Assembly: GCF_001580545.1 (NCBI RefSeq)
Contig: NZ_LRBG01000004.1
Coordinates: 496,001 to 560,000 of the forward strand
Origin: Paraburkholderia monticola
GTDB taxonomy: Bacteria; Pseudomonadota; Gammaproteobacteria; Burkholderiales; Burkholderiaceae
Direction of reading: 5' to 3'
Length of the DNA: 64,000 nucleotides
Shown here one piece after another: positions 1-9,350 of this stretch; the first letter of the stretch is position 1, and each line of letters begins with the position of its first letter. The notes below the pieces were generated by a model. That model searched no databases, had not been told where the DNA came from, and saw only the letters and a program-made list of their open reading frames with translations. A program made the translations under genes and the position numbers.

Positions 1-1
1 G

Positions 2-298
2 TGGTTCTATTATCTGTGGACGCGTCATCATTTGGACGAATTTCGCCGCATCGCGGCTGCCAAGGCCACAACTATGGGACACATTCAGCGCAGCCATCTC
101 AGCGCGGCAAAAGTCATCGTTCCGCCGAAAGCCGTCCTTGAAGAGATGTCGCTATCGATGTCACCGTTGGTCGAGAAGATTATTTTGAACCGAGTTCAAT
201 CGCGCAATCACGTTGCACTGCGCGATGCACTACTGCCGAAATTGCTTATTGGCGATCTAGAGTTGGAAGATGCCGAGCGCATCGTAGAGGACGTTTAA
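2..298 (+). CDS. hsdS: Type I restriction-modification specificity subunit (HsdS), C-terminal fragment, 5' end outside window
   Basis: The frame is open from base 2 and ends with TAA at 296-298, so only the last 98 residues or so of the subunit are present. The text runs FYYLW, then AAKATTMGHIQRSHL, then IVPP, a pattern typical of the second target-recognition domain and the conserved helical spacer of HsdS. In type I systems this subunit recognises the two halves of the target site and holds HsdM and HsdR together. hsdR lies 0.75 kb downstream; hsdM and the rest of hsdS must lie to the left. A TTG at 32 is an internal codon, not the start. Codon use is less G/C-rich than in the genes after 4.5 kb, fitting an acquired defence island. 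Confidence 0.85.
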   Translation, partial: WFYYLWTRHHLDEFRRIAAAKATTMGHIQRSHLSAAKVIVPPKAVLEEMSLSMSPLVEKIILNRVQSRNHVALRDALLPKLLIGDLELEDAERIVEDV

Positions 299-299
299 G

Positions 300-1046
300 A
301 TGACTCTGGACTGGTGTCCCGGCATCCGTGAGGTCTGCGCGCACTGGCATAACGCACCAATGTTGCATCAAACTTTTGAGGCGTTGGAGCGCGCACTAGA
401 ACAAGACAACGATGCCTGCATCGACTGTGCAAAAGCCATGGTCGAGGTGGTTTGTCGAATAGTAGTTGAAAGTTTTCATACCGTTCAAGCGCCGTTAAAG
501 CCTACGCAGGAGACACCATCCCTTTCGGACTGGCTGAGTGCTGCGATACGTGCGCTGAAACTGGGTGACGTACGCGATGACAAGTTCAAGAAGCTGGTCT
601 CTAGTCATCACAAATTAGCCGACGCACTCAACGATCTACGCAATAAGGGGGGGCCAACAAGTCACGGTAAAGATCCGTATCTTGAGCGCCTCGCTGTCCA
701 CCATCGCCGCACCGCGGTGCTGGCGGCAGATGCCATAGTAGCCTTTCTTCACAAAGCCTATTTAGATGCGATGCTGGATCCGGTCAGCTCGCGTGAACCG
801 TGGGAGAGATTCGAAGTAGCTAATTCCCTTATCGATGCCCACGTCGGCCTATCGGTGGAAATCGAGGAGGAAGGAGCACCTACTCTCAAGTTTCTGCTTC
901 CTGGTGGCGATGAGTTGCCGCTTAAGATTGAGGTTAGCCGATTGCTCTATCTGCTCGATCGTGCGGCCTACGTTGAGGCTTTGAACGCGGCGCGTGGGGC
1001 TCCTGCTCTCGTAACAGAGCAGGAGAAAGAACAAGGAGAAGAATGA
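300..1046 (+). CDS. Abortive infection family protein (Abi_C-like) inside the type I RM operon
   Basis: The 248-residue protein has a central [11 protein letters not shown] motif (about residues 113-123) preceded by a helical region. This resembles the Abi_C domain of abortive-infection proteins, where an RN...G..HG signature is typical. No signal peptide or membrane segment is visible, so it is probably cytoplasmic. The ATG lies one base after the hsdS stop, with GAGG at 287-290 as ribosome site, and the stop overlaps the hsdR ATG in an ATGA. The gene is therefore translated as part of the RM operon. The family assignment is from motif memory. A second defence activity or modulation of the RM complex are both possible. 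Confidence 0.6.
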   Translation: MTLDWCPGIREVCAHWHNAPMLHQTFEALERALEQDNDACIDCAKAMVEVVCRIVVESFHTVQAPLKPTQETPSLSDWLSAAIRALKLGDVRDDKFKKLVSSHHKLADALNDLRNKGGPTSHGKDPYLERLAVHHRRTAVLAADAIVAFLHKAYLDAMLDPVSSREPWERFEVANSLIDAHVGLSVEIEEEGAPTLKFLLPGGDELPLKIEVSRLLYLLDRAAYVEALNAARGAPALVTEQEKEQGEE

Positions 1047-4000
1047 TGGCGTTTTTGCCGGAGTCCGGCGTTGAGCTGGCACTACTAGACCAACTGCGTG
1101 GGCTAGGCTATAGCGTCGAAAAAGAGGAGGACATTGGCCCAGATGGTCATCGTCCGGAACGGGAAAGTTACGATGAAGTTATATTGAGAAAGCGCTTTGA
1201 AAATGCTGTTGCGCTACTCAATCCGGGATTGCCTGTGGAGGCCCGTCACGACGCGATTCGTAAGTTGACTCAGTCAGAGCTGCCGTCGCTCCTCGAAGAA
1301 AACCGTCGCATTCACAAGTTGATGACGGAAGGTGTGGACGTTGAGTATTACGCTGACGACGGTACCTTGGCGGCGGGCAAGGTCACGCTAATTGACTTCG
1401 AGCGCCCCGAGCAGAATGACTGGCTGGCCGTGAACCAGTATGTGGTCGTTAGTGGTCAGTACACGCGCCGTCCCGACGTGGTCATCTTTGTGAATGGGTT
1501 ACCGCTTGCCGTGATCGAGCTGAAAGCGCCGGGAAGCGGTAATGCCACCTTGGTTGGGGCGTACAACCAACTCCAAACCTACAAGAAGCAGATTCCGGCA
1601 CTCTTCAATACGAATGCTCTTTTGGTAACGTCGGACGGGATCTCCGCCCGTGTCGGCTCTCTCTCGGCCGATCTGGAGCGATTCATGCCTTGGCGTACAA
1701 CCGATGGCAAGGACGTCGCCTCGAAGGGCACACCGGAACTCTCGACTTTGATCGAGGGTGTTTTCGAACAGCACCGACTTCTTGACTTGTTGTGCCATTT
1801 CACCGTTTTCGGGGAAACCGGCTCCGGACTGGCGAAGATCATCGCCGGTTACCACCAGTTTCACGCGGTGCGGCACGCGGTCAGCAGCACCGTGACGGCC
1901 TCCTCGCCAAATGGCGATCAACGGGTTGGTGTGATTTGGCACACGCAAGGTTCTGGGAAAAGCTTGCTTATGGCGTTTTACGCGGGGCGACTGGTCAAGC
2001 ACCCTGCACTGGCCAATCCAACACTCGTAGTTTTGACCGATCGTAATGACTTGGACGATCAGTTGTTTGCCACATTCTCCATGTGCCGCGACTTGATCCG
2101 ACAGACTCCTGTGCAGGCGAACAGCCGTGAAGATTTGCAGAAAGTGCTGAGCCGTGCATCCGGCGGGGTGGTGTTTACGACGATCCAGAAGTTCGCACCT
2201 GAAATCGGCGAGAGCAAGTATCCGAAGCTAACCGACCGTCGCAACGTCGTCGTCATTGCAGACGAAGCACATCGCAGCCAATACGGCTTCCGCGCCAAGG
2301 TGGAAACCAAAACCGGCGAAATCTCTTACGGTTTCGCTAAATATCTGCGCGACGCATTGCCCAACGCTTCGTTTATCGGTTTCACCGGCACTCCAATTGA
2401 AGCGGACGACGTTAATACGCCGGCGGTGTTCGGCAACTATATCGATGTCTACGATATTAGTCGTGCGGTCGAGGACGGAGCGACCGTGCCAATCTACTAC
2501 GAGTCGCGGCTTGCACGTATCGAGCTTGACGAGAAGGAAAAGCCGAAAATCGACACCGAGATCGAGGATCTAACTGAGGATGATCCGGAGGTTGAGCAAG
2601 AACGATTGAAGAAGAAATGGTCGAAGATTGAAGCGGTGGTGGGCAGTGAGAAGCGCCTGGCGCTGGTGGCCCAGGACATCGTCGCCCATTTCGAGAGTCG
2701 CGTTGTAGCCCTCGAAGGTAAAGGGATGGTCGTCTGTATGAGCCGTCGCATCTGCGTCGACCTGTACGACGAAATCGTCAAGCTTCGCCCGGATTGGCAC
2801 AGCAATGATGACAACGCAGGCTCAATGAAGATCGTGATGACTGGCGCAGCAAGTGATCCGCAGCAGTGGCAGCAACACATTGGTAGCAAAGGTCGCCGCG
2901 ACTTGCTGGCAAGGCGTGCGCGCGATCCGAAAGACCCTCTTAAGCTAGTGATTGTTAGAGACATGTGGCTCACCGGCTTCGACGCTCCCTGCATGCACAC
3001 GATGTACGTCGACAAGCCCATGCGAGGTCACGGGCTGATGCAGGCAATTGCGCGGGTGAATCGCGTCTTCCGGGACAAACCTGCAGGTTTGATCGTCGAT
3101 TACATCGGCATCGCGCAAAACCTTAAATCTGCACTACAACAATATTCCAAGAAGGATCAAGAAAGCACGGGCGTCGATGAGGCACAGGCTATCGCAGTGA
3201 TGATGGAAAAGTACGAGGTGGTGCGTGATATGTATCACGGCTTCGACTACGCGTCTGCGATGAGCGGAACTCCAAACGAACGGCTGGCGATGATGGCCGG
3301 CGCAATTGAATGGATCCTAGATCTGCAGCACAGGCTCGCCTCGGTTGAGACAACTAAAGAAGGAAAGAGAAATGCACACCGCCGCTATCAGGATGGGGTG
3401 CTCGCGCTTTCGAAGGCATTTGCATTGGCTTCTGCCTCAGATGAGGCTCGAGTAATCCGTGAGGAGGTCGGTTTCTTTCAAGCGATTCGAGCCGCGTTGG
3501 TTAAGAGCAGCATTGGTTTTTGGGGTGGTCAGCAAGAACGCGAGCTGGCAATTCAGCAGATTGTGAGTCGCGCAGTGGTCTCGACAGAGATCGTCGACAT
3601 CCTAGCCGCGTCAGGAATTAAGAGCCCAGATATTTCGATCCTGTCGGACGAGTTCTTGACGGAAGTCCAACAGATGGAGCGCAAAAATCTCGCGCTTGAG
3701 GCCCTAAAAAAGCTCATTAATGATGGCATCCGGTCCCGAAGCAAGGCCAACGTCGTTCAAACTAAAGTGTTCTCGCAGCGACTCGAGGAAGCGGTGGCTC
3801 GGTACCACGCCAATGCAATAACTACTGCAGGGGTGTTGCAGGAACTAATTCAACTTGCGAAGGACATCCGTGCCGCTCGCCAGCGCGGAGAGGAGACAGG
3901 GCTCTCAGACGACGAGATTGCTTTCTATGATGCGCTGGCCGAAAACGAGAGCGCAGTTCAGGCAATGGGAGACGATAAGCTGCGGCTCATTGCTCATGAG

Positions 4001-4198
4001 TTGCTAGTTGGCCTGCGCGCAAACACGTCGGTTGATTGGGCACATCGCGAGTCGGCGCGTGCCAGGATGAGAGTTTTGGTTAAGCGCATCCTTCGTAAGT
4101 ATGGGTATCCACCGGATTTGCAGGACGCAGCCGTGCAGATGGTGTTGCAACAAGCGGAGGCGCTATCGACGCAGTGGAGTCACGTTGCCGCATATTGA
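1043..4198 (+). CDS. hsdR: Type I restriction endonuclease subunit R (HsdR)
   Basis: This 1051-residue protein is the motor and nuclease subunit of a type I system. Near residue 150, RPDVVIF followed by LAVIELKAP is the PD-(D/E)xK nuclease motif. Walker [11 protein letters not shown] is near residue 300, the DEAH-type box [10 protein letters not shown] near 410 and GFTGTPIE near 450, which are superfamily 2 helicase motifs. A helical C-terminal region of about 400 residues fits HsdM/HsdS docking. The start overlaps the upstream stop (ATGATG at 1043-1048). AAGGAG at 1033-1038 could serve either ATG, with better spacing to 1046. Length is normal and no frame breaks are seen. Codon use (CTA, TTA, ATA, AGA present) differs from the core genes to the right. 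Confidence 0.95.
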   Translation: MMAFLPESGVELALLDQLRGLGYSVEKEEDIGPDGHRPERESYDEVILRKRFENAVALLNPGLPVEARHDAIRKLTQSELPSLLEENRRIHKLMTEGVDVEYYADDGTLAAGKVTLIDFERPEQNDWLAVNQYVVVSGQYTRRPDVVIFVNGLPLAVIELKAPGSGNATLVGAYNQLQTYKKQIPALFNTNALLVTSDGISARVGSLSADLERFMPWRTTDGKDVASKGTPELSTLIEGVFEQHRLLDLLCHFTVFGETGSGLAKIIAGYHQFHAVRHAVSSTVTASSPNGDQRVGVIWHTQGSGKSLLMAFYAGRLVKHPALANPTLVVLTDRNDLDDQLFATFSMCRDLIRQTPVQANSREDLQKVLSRASGGVVFTTIQKFAPEIGESKYPKLTDRRNVVVIADEAHRSQYGFRAKVETKTGEISYGFAKYLRDALPNASFIGFTGTPIEADDVNTPAVFGNYIDVYDISRAVEDGATVPIYYESRLARIELDEKEKPKIDTEIEDLTEDDPEVEQERLKKKWSKIEAVVGSEKRLALVAQDIVAHFESRVVALEGKGMVVCMSRRICVDLYDEIVKLRPDWHSNDDNAGSMKIVMTGAASDPQQWQQHIGSKGRRDLLARRARDPKDPLKLVIVRDMWLTGFDAPCMHTMYVDKPMRGHGLMQAIARVNRVFRDKPAGLIVDYIGIAQNLKSALQQYSKKDQESTGVDEAQAIAVMMEKYEVVRDMYHGFDYASAMSGTPNERLAMMAGAIEWILDLQHRLASVETTKEGKRNAHRRYQDGVLALSKAFALASASDEARVIREEVGFFQAIRAALVKSSIGFWGGQQERELAIQQIVSRAVVSTEIVDILAASGIKSPDISILSDEFLTEVQQMERKNLALEALKKLINDGIRSRSKANVVQTKVFSQRLEEAVARYHANAITTAGVLQELIQLAKDIRAARQRGEETGLSDDEIAFYDALAENESAVQAMGDDKLRLIAHELLVGLRANTSVDWAHRESARARMRVLVKRILRKYGYPPDLQDAAVQMVLQQAEALSTQWSHVAAY

Positions 4199-4466
4199 CA
4201 CGCTCTAATGAGCGCGAACGAGTGTTGGTGCCGGAAGCGATCAATTAAGGGTCGCAAGAAATTCTGTTTTCCGTCATACCATCGATCAACATCGGCTACA
4301 ACTGGCAATCGGGGGCAGTTTTGGGGGCAGTCCGCAATTGATAAATTGGCGAGCCCTTGTCAGGCGGTCATTTCCGGCGTTTGTTGTGTTGCCCTCCTCA
4401 CCAGATTCTTAAAAAGAATCGGCCTCAAGACGGCTTTTGTTTTCCCCCGTCGGCGACAAGCCCCGA
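4199..4466. other. Intergenic segment at the probable right edge of the defence island
   Basis: No convincing gene is seen here. The stretch holds the tandem repeat at 4311-4334 and a short AT-rich hairpin at 4404-4420 (GATTCTT / AAGAATC, 3-base loop). Base composition changes from the mixed composition of hsdR to the very GC-rich chemoreceptor tail by about 4470. No tRNA 3' end is recognisable, so the integration site is not defined. Confidence 0.5.
4311..4334 (+). repeat. Tandem GGGGGCAG repeat near island edge
   Basis: GGGGGCAGTTTT at 4311-4322 is followed directly by GGGGGCAGTCCG at 4323-4334, two copies with a 12-bp period. Short G-rich direct repeats close to an island end can be recombinase arm-binding or attachment-site remnants. 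That role is an inference; no integrase gene is in the window. Confidence 0.45.
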
Positions 4467-4695
4467 TCAGAACTTATCCCACCCGTCACCCGCCGTGCTG
4501 ACCGCAGCGCTTGACACGGTCGTCGCGCCGCCCGCGCCGCCCAACGCAGCAGCCACCGGCACCGCCTTCGCGCGCCCTGCCCGCTGCCCGGGCGTCCCTA
4601 CCTCACGCCGCGGCGTGGGCTTACGCCCAGCCTGACCGGAAGCCGGCACCGTCGCGACCGAACCAGCAACAGAACCAGAACCCGCACTCGTCAAG
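4467..4695 (-). other. Out-of-frame C-terminal tail of the chemoreceptor, ending in GWDKF
   Basis: Directly after the chemoreceptor stop (TAG at 4698-4696), the frame one base further on is open for about 76 codons. It encodes an Ala/Gly/Pro-rich linker and then ends with GWDKF and TGA. Many chemoreceptors end in a flexible linker plus a W-x-x-F pentapeptide that tethers CheR and CheB. Removing one base from the G-rich run just upstream (4701-4716) would join this tail to the receptor and give a protein of about 600 residues. The segment is therefore better read as the detached end of the same gene than as a separate gene. Confidence 0.7.
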
Positions 4696-6267
4696 CTAGC
4701 TCCCCACCCCCACCACCCGAAAAAACCCCACCACCTCCCTCAACCTTTCCCCCTGCTCCTCCATCGCCCGCGAAGCCGCCGCCGCCTCTTCCACCAGCGC
4801 CGCATTCTGCTGCGTAACATTATCCATCTGCGTAATCGCGAGATTCACCTGCTCGATCCCGCGACTCTGCTCACTAGACGCTGACGCAATCTCCCCCATG
4901 ATGTCCGTCACCCGCGCCACCGCACGCGTAACCTCACTCATCGTCCTTCCCGCCTCCCCAACAAGCGCCGACCCATCCCGAATCCGCCCAACCGAAGCCG
5001 CGATCAGATCCTTGATCTCCTTAGCCGCGCTCGACGATCGTTGCGCGAGACTCCGCACCTCGCTCGCCACCACCGCGAACCCACGCCCCTGTTCCCCGGC
5101 CCGCGCCGCTTCAACAGCCGCATTCAGCGCAAGAATATTGGTCTGAAACGCAATACCTTCGATGATCCCCGTAATATCCGCGATCTTCGTCGAGCTCTCG
5201 CTGATGTCCTGCATCGTGCTGACGACCTGCCCAACGACCGCACTACCTTTCTGCGCAACCGACGACGCATTAGCGGCAAGCGTGCTGCCCTGCTGCGCGT
5301 TGTCGGCGTTCTGCCTGACGGTCGACGTCAACTGCTCCATGCTCGACGCCGTTTCCTGCAGCGACGCCGCCTGCTGCTCAGTGCGCTGACTAAGATCCTG
5401 GTTGCCCGCGGCAATCTCGCGCGCCGCGCCGGCGATGCTCAAGCTGCTGTCACGCACGCGCGTGACGATCTCGGTGAGCCGCGCGTTCATCTCGCGCAGC
5501 GCGCTCAGCAGCTTGCTGGTTTCGTCGTGCCCATCGACGGTGATGCGCGTGCGCAGATCGCCTTGCGACACCGTGCGCGCAACGCCGATCGCAAAACCGA
5601 GCGGCCCCGTCACCGAGCGCGCGATCAGCACGCAAGACGCGATCGCGAGCGCAATCGCGGCGACGCTGATCGCGATCAGCAGATTGCGCTGGGTCTCGTA
5701 GTGCGCGACGTGCTCGCTGACCAGTTGTTCCTGGCGCGTGCGCGTGTAATCGGCGTAGGCATCGGTCGCACGGATCAGCGCGGCGAGCAGCGGCCGGCAG
5801 TTGTCGTCGATCTCCGTGCTCGCCTGATCGCGCTTGCCGTCGAGCGCAAGCTGCACGATGTGCGTCGCGACCGGACCATACGACGACTCGATGCGACTGA
5901 TCTCGGCAACGAGACTTCGCGCCTTCTCCGTGGTGTTGTTCGCGTTCGCGATCATCTCGTTCAACTGCTTCAGATGCGTGCGCACGTCCTCGTCGGCGCG
6001 CATCACCTCGGCCTTTTCTATTTCGATGTCCTGAGGCGTGGTCACCAGCACCAGGTTGCGCGCGGCAATCGCGCGGCGGTCGATCGCGGTGCGCACCTGC
6101 ACGACCATGTCCGCGCGGGCGTTGATGCCGCGCACGTAGTCGATGAAACCATCGGTCGAATCGCTCAGTGCTTTCAACGCAAGGCAGCAGACCACGACGA
6201 CGATCAGGGAAAGCATGCCGAAGCCGGCAATCAGCTTGCTTTTGATGGTGAGGCGATTGAGGGTCAC
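4696..6267 (-). CDS. Methyl-accepting chemotaxis protein (4-helix-bundle sensor, HAMP, MCP signalling domain)
   Basis: The 523-residue product starts at a GTG (6267-6265) preceded by GGAGA eight bases upstream; the longer open frame lacks such a site. A first membrane helix (residues about 11-33) is followed by a four-helix-bundle periplasmic domain, a second membrane helix near 190-215, HAMP, and a signalling domain with the hallmark hairpin text [20 protein letters not shown]. It would bind a ligand outside and control CheA through CheW. The annotated protein stops at FFRVVGVGS, soon after the signalling helices; the usual linker and tethering peptide are encoded immediately downstream in another frame. 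The ligand cannot be predicted. Confidence 0.93.
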   Translation of the reverse strand: MTLNRLTIKSKLIAGFGMLSLIVVVVCCLALKALSDSTDGFIDYVRGINARADMVVQVRTAIDRRAIAARNLVLVTTPQDIEIEKAEVMRADEDVRTHLKQLNEMIANANNTTEKARSLVAEISRIESSYGPVATHIVQLALDGKRDQASTEIDDNCRPLLAALIRATDAYADYTRTRQEQLVSEHVAHYETQRNLLIAISVAAIALAIASCVLIARSVTGPLGFAIGVARTVSQGDLRTRITVDGHDETSKLLSALREMNARLTEIVTRVRDSSLSIAGAAREIAAGNQDLSQRTEQQAASLQETASSMEQLTSTVRQNADNAQQGSTLAANASSVAQKGSAVVGQVVSTMQDISESSTKIADITGIIEGIAFQTNILALNAAVEAARAGEQGRGFAVVASEVRSLAQRSSSAAKEIKDLIAASVGRIRDGSALVGEAGRTMSEVTRAVARVTDIMGEIASASSEQSRGIEQVNLAITQMDNVTQQNAALVEEAAAASRAMEEQGERLREVVGFFRVVGVGS

Positions 6268-6727
6268 TTTTGTTGTCTCCGATGACGAATCGCAAACCTT
6301 CGCAATGGACTCTCCGGTCCGGGTCTGGTGATGGGTGACTGACCGCGGGACCGCATCCGAATCACGGGTCCAAAGGGGTATTCCATCTACTGGATATCGG
6401 ATCGAACGCAGCGGACTTAAGGCAAATCGCCTGATTCTGTGCAAATGTGCGTGTGATGACCGAAGAAAATAGAAGCTTGCACAACTTTTCGCGCATTTAA
6501 ATGCAAATTGAATGCATCGTCTTTCCGTTTGATTTCAGCTTGCTTTCGTTTGTCGGCGAAAAGCCGCAAGCCCAGCGGTGGTTTGCCTACGCGCAATGTT
6601 TTTATCCACTCTCCCGGAGCGAACACGGTTGAGGTAGTCTTAGCGAATCCCACCATGTCCCCCGTTCTGCGCCCTGAGGGACGTCCCCAGCGGGCGCACC
6701 CCCTCGAAAAACGTCCGTTTCCTGCGT
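6268..6727. promoter_or_regulatory. Divergent promoter region between chemoreceptor and AraC regulator
   Basis: This 460-bp non-coding stretch separates two divergent genes and should hold both promoters. A perfect 12-bp palindrome GCATTTAAATGC lies at 6493-6504 within an AT-richer patch (about 6470-6560). No specific operator type is recognised. Confidence 0.4.
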
Positions 6728-7726
6728 ATGCGATCACCATCCGACCTTGGCATTCGCGACCTCCGCGCCGCGTTGAGCGACCTGGATGGCGCGCGCGACT
6801 GGATGGCGTCAATCTGCGGCCCGCACGGCCTCCAGGTCAGTCACCCGGAGCGCCTACGGTTTCACCAGTCCGGCACCGTACTGCGCTCAATGGCGACGAC
6901 GATCGGCTACGTCGAGTACGGCACCGACGTGACGGTCGCCGTAAGCGAAAACAGTCCGCTGAACTGCTACAGCGTGAGCCTGCCGATAATCGGCCAGCAG
7001 GAACTCGCCGCGCACGGCAAGAGGTGGTTGTCGGATCAGGATCGCGGTTTGATCGTCAGTCCGCAGGAATCGCAGGATCTCGCGATCACCGGCAATTGCC
7101 GCAAGCTGCACGTCGCGATTCCGCGCTCCGCACTTCAACAGGTGCTACAGACGATGCTGCAACGCCCGGTCGAAGCGCCGCTCGTGTTCCAGCCCGACAT
7201 GGATGCGGCCGCCGGCGATCAGGCCTCGTGGTGGCGCATGGTCAAGTTCCTGGCCGGCGAGATGGAACGCTCGGGGCCGTCGCTCGGGCAGCTCTATATG
7301 TCCACCGAACTCGAACTGACGTTGCTCAAGGGATTGCTGCTGTCGCAGCCGCATAACTATTCGGAGCAGCTGGCCAACGCATCCGCGATGACGCCGCCGC
7401 ATTATCTGACCCGCGCGCGCCAGTTCATTCACGACAATGCGCGCGAGCCGATCACGCTCGAAGACATCGAGCGCGCCTCGGGCGTGTCGCGTTTCAAGCT
7501 GTTCGACGGCTTTCGCCAGTACTTTGGCTGCGCGCCGATCGCGTATCTGAAACGCTACCGGCTCGAATCGGTGCGGCGCGATATTCTCGAAGACCGATCG
7601 GTGCGCAATATCTCGTCGGTGGCGCTGGGCTGGGGGATGTCGCATCTCGGACGCTTCTCGACCGAGTACAAGGCGTTGTTCGGCGAATCGCCATCCGAGA
7701 CGTTGAAGCGCGCGGCGCAGCGTTAG
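6728..7726 (+). CDS. AraC/XylS-family regulator, probable activator of anthranilate dioxygenase genes (AntR-like)
   Basis: This 332-residue protein has an N-terminal AraC_binding_2-type sensor domain (roughly 1-200) and a C-terminal double helix-turn-helix (about 225-330). The latter carries the AraC signature region with text such as GVSRFKLFDGFRQYFG and the family ending RFSTEYKALFGESPSETL. It lies directly beside antABC and is convergent with antC; AraC/XylS activators of this kind (AntR, AndR) are known to drive anthranilate dioxygenase operons. The effector is therefore probably anthranilate, by inference from position. The ATG at 6728 has no clear ribosome site, so the start is uncertain. 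No other local target is obvious. Confidence 0.85.
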   Translation: MRSPSDLGIRDLRAALSDLDGARDWMASICGPHGLQVSHPERLRFHQSGTVLRSMATTIGYVEYGTDVTVAVSENSPLNCYSVSLPIIGQQELAAHGKRWLSDQDRGLIVSPQESQDLAITGNCRKLHVAIPRSALQQVLQTMLQRPVEAPLVFQPDMDAAAGDQASWWRMVKFLAGEMERSGPSLGQLYMSTELELTLLKGLLLSQPHNYSEQLANASAMTPPHYLTRARQFIHDNAREPITLEDIERASGVSRFKLFDGFRQYFGCAPIAYLKRYRLESVRRDILEDRSVRNISSVALGWGMSHLGRFSTEYKALFGESPSETLKRAAQR

Positions 7727-7746
7727 CGCCCCACGAACCACCCGCG

Positions 7747-7790
7747 CATAAAAAAGCCCCGTTCCAACGCTCGCGCGCCGAAACGGGACA
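7747..7790 (-). terminator. Rho-independent terminator after antC
   Basis: Read on the minus strand, CCCGTTTC and GGAACGGGG form a stem around a GC-rich loop, followed by CTTTTTTA. It lies between the convergent ends of the AraC regulator and antC and is oriented to end antABC transcripts. Confidence 0.75.
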
Positions 7791-7817
7791 AACAGAGACC
7801 TGCCTGCGAAGCACGCC

Positions 7818-8846
7818 TTATCGAGCGTTGCTTTCGCCGAACTTCTCGTAAAACAGCCGGTAGTCCTGAATGCCCTGATCGGCGAGCCAGGTCTTGATCG
7901 CTTCGACCATCGGCGGCGGTCCGCACACGTACATGTCGAAGCCGTTCGATTCGAGGAACGAGCGGTCGAAATGCTCGGGGATCAAACCGGTTTTACCCGA
8001 CCATTCCGGCGCCGGATTCATCACGACCGTCTCGAACGCGAATCCTTCGATGCTCGCCCTATAGCCGTTGATGCGCTCGGTCTCGCACAGATCGGCCGCA
8101 TTCGTGACGCCGTAGTACAGATGCACCGGGTGCGCGACGTTGCGTTTCGCCGAGATCTCGTCGAGCATGCCGAGGAAGGCGGACAGCCCCGTGCCGCCCG
8201 CGACCATCACGAGCGGACGCTCGACCTGGCGCAGATAGAACGCGCCGAGCGGCGCCTCGAACTCGACCGTATCGCCGACCTTGCAACGCTCGCGCAGATA
8301 GTTGCTCATCACGCCGTCGGGCAACAGACGGATCAGGAATTGCAGTTCGTTGCGCGCGTTCGGATGATTCGCGAACGAGTACGAACGCCAGTCTTCCGTG
8401 CCGGGCACCTTCACACGCGCGTACTGGCCCGGCAGAAAATCGAGCTGACGGGTATGCGCGCTCGCATCGACACGCAGGATCGCGGTCGTCGCCGACACCA
8501 GCTCGACGCCGACCACGCTGGCGGACACGGTGCTCGTGCCGGCGCCTTCGCACAGCGTCGAGTCGAAGTCGAAGTAGAACGACGCATCCGACTTCACGCG
8601 CGTCTGGCACGAGAGGATTTTGCGCTGCGCGAGGTCTTCCTCGCTGAGCGTTTCCTCGTCGACGTAATCGAGCGTGTAGTCGCCCGATTCGCAGCGTCCC
8701 TGACAGGTGCCGCACACGCCTTCGCGGCAGTCGAGCGGAATGCTCACGCCGTTGCGCAACGCCGCATCGAGCAGCAGCTCGTTCGGGCTCACATCGAAGA
8801 ACGCGGTTTTGCCATCGGCAAAGCTCAACGCGACTTTATGTTTCAT
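7818..8846 (-). CDS. antC: Anthranilate 1,2-dioxygenase, electron transfer (reductase) component
   Basis: This 342-residue flavo-iron-sulfur reductase passes electrons from NADH to the dioxygenase. The N-terminal plant-type [2Fe-2S] ferredoxin domain shows DCREGVCGTCQG and a later cysteine in ILSCQTRV. A FAD-binding domain (RSYSFAN near 190) and a NAD-binding domain (GGTGLSAF near 220, CGPPPM near 310) follow. The order ferredoxin-FAD-NAD is that of BenC/AntC reductases. GGGAG stands ahead of the ATG and antB ends 15 bases upstream, so it is the third gene of the antABC operon. BenC is the nearest alternative, but the AntA-type large subunit decides for anthranilate. Confidence 0.92.
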   Translation of the reverse strand: MKHKVALSFADGKTAFFDVSPNELLLDAALRNGVSIPLDCREGVCGTCQGRCESGDYTLDYVDEETLSEEDLAQRKILSCQTRVKSDASFYFDFDSTLCEGAGTSTVSASVVGVELVSATTAILRVDASAHTRQLDFLPGQYARVKVPGTEDWRSYSFANHPNARNELQFLIRLLPDGVMSNYLRERCKVGDTVEFEAPLGAFYLRQVERPLVMVAGGTGLSAFLGMLDEISAKRNVAHPVHLYYGVTNAADLCETERINGYRASIEGFAFETVVMNPAPEWSGKTGLIPEHFDRSFLESNGFDMYVCGPPPMVEAIKTWLADQGIQDYRLFYEKFGESNAR

Positions 8847-8861
8847 CGTCGTGCTCCCGGC

Positions 8862-9350
8862 TTACAGATGATAGAAATCCAGCACCGCGTTGATGTGGTC
8901 GTTCAGCAACAGCACGTGCTTGCGCTTGATCGTCCAGCTATCGCCCGAGGGTTGCAGGTCGTACACGGCGCGGCCGTAGAAGTAGTCGGTCGAGCCGTGG
9001 CGCGTGTAGAGCGTCGACCAGTTCACGTTCGCTTCGACGCTCGAATCCTCGCGCTCGGTGAGACGCACGTTGCTGATCTGATGCATCGTGCGCGGCAGCG
9101 GCGTCGACGCGGCCGACTTGCCGGTGCGCAGACGGAACACACGGTCTTCGAGACCGGCGCGATCCCGGTAGTAGATCAGCGACATGCCTTGCGTCGGATC
9201 GGTCGTGTACACGTGTTCCGAATCCCACTGCGGCACATGAAACACGCTCTGCGGGTCGAACAGTTCGAGGTATTCGTCCCATTGCTGCTTGTCGCACAGA
9301 TCGGACTTCAGATACAGAAACTGCTCGACGGAGTGTTGGAGTTGGCTCAT
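8862..9350 (-). CDS. antB: Anthranilate 1,2-dioxygenase small subunit
   Basis: This 162-residue protein is the beta subunit of a ring-hydroxylating dioxygenase. It has the SnoaL/NTF2-like cone fold pattern (an N-terminal helix ending in FLYLKSDLCDKQQWDEYL, then alternating strands with RTMHQISNVR and YDLQP). The subunit has no cofactor and holds the alpha subunits in the hexamer. Its ATG overlaps the antA stop codon by four bases (ATGA), implying coupled translation and equal subunit supply. The length matches AntB and BenB. Confidence 0.92.
   Translation of the reverse strand: MSQLQHSVEQFLYLKSDLCDKQQWDEYLELFDPQSVFHVPQWDSEHVYTTDPTQGMSLIYYRDRAGLEDRVFRLRTGKSAASTPLPRTMHQISNVRLTEREDSSVEANVNWSTLYTRHGSTDYFYGRAVYDLQPSGDSWTIKRKHVLLLNDHINAVLDFYHL

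Noticed and set aside
5041..6285. A 414-codon + strand frame opposite the chemoreceptor
   Set aside because: Arg/His/Ala-rich shadow of the receptor coding strand with no ribosome site or motif.
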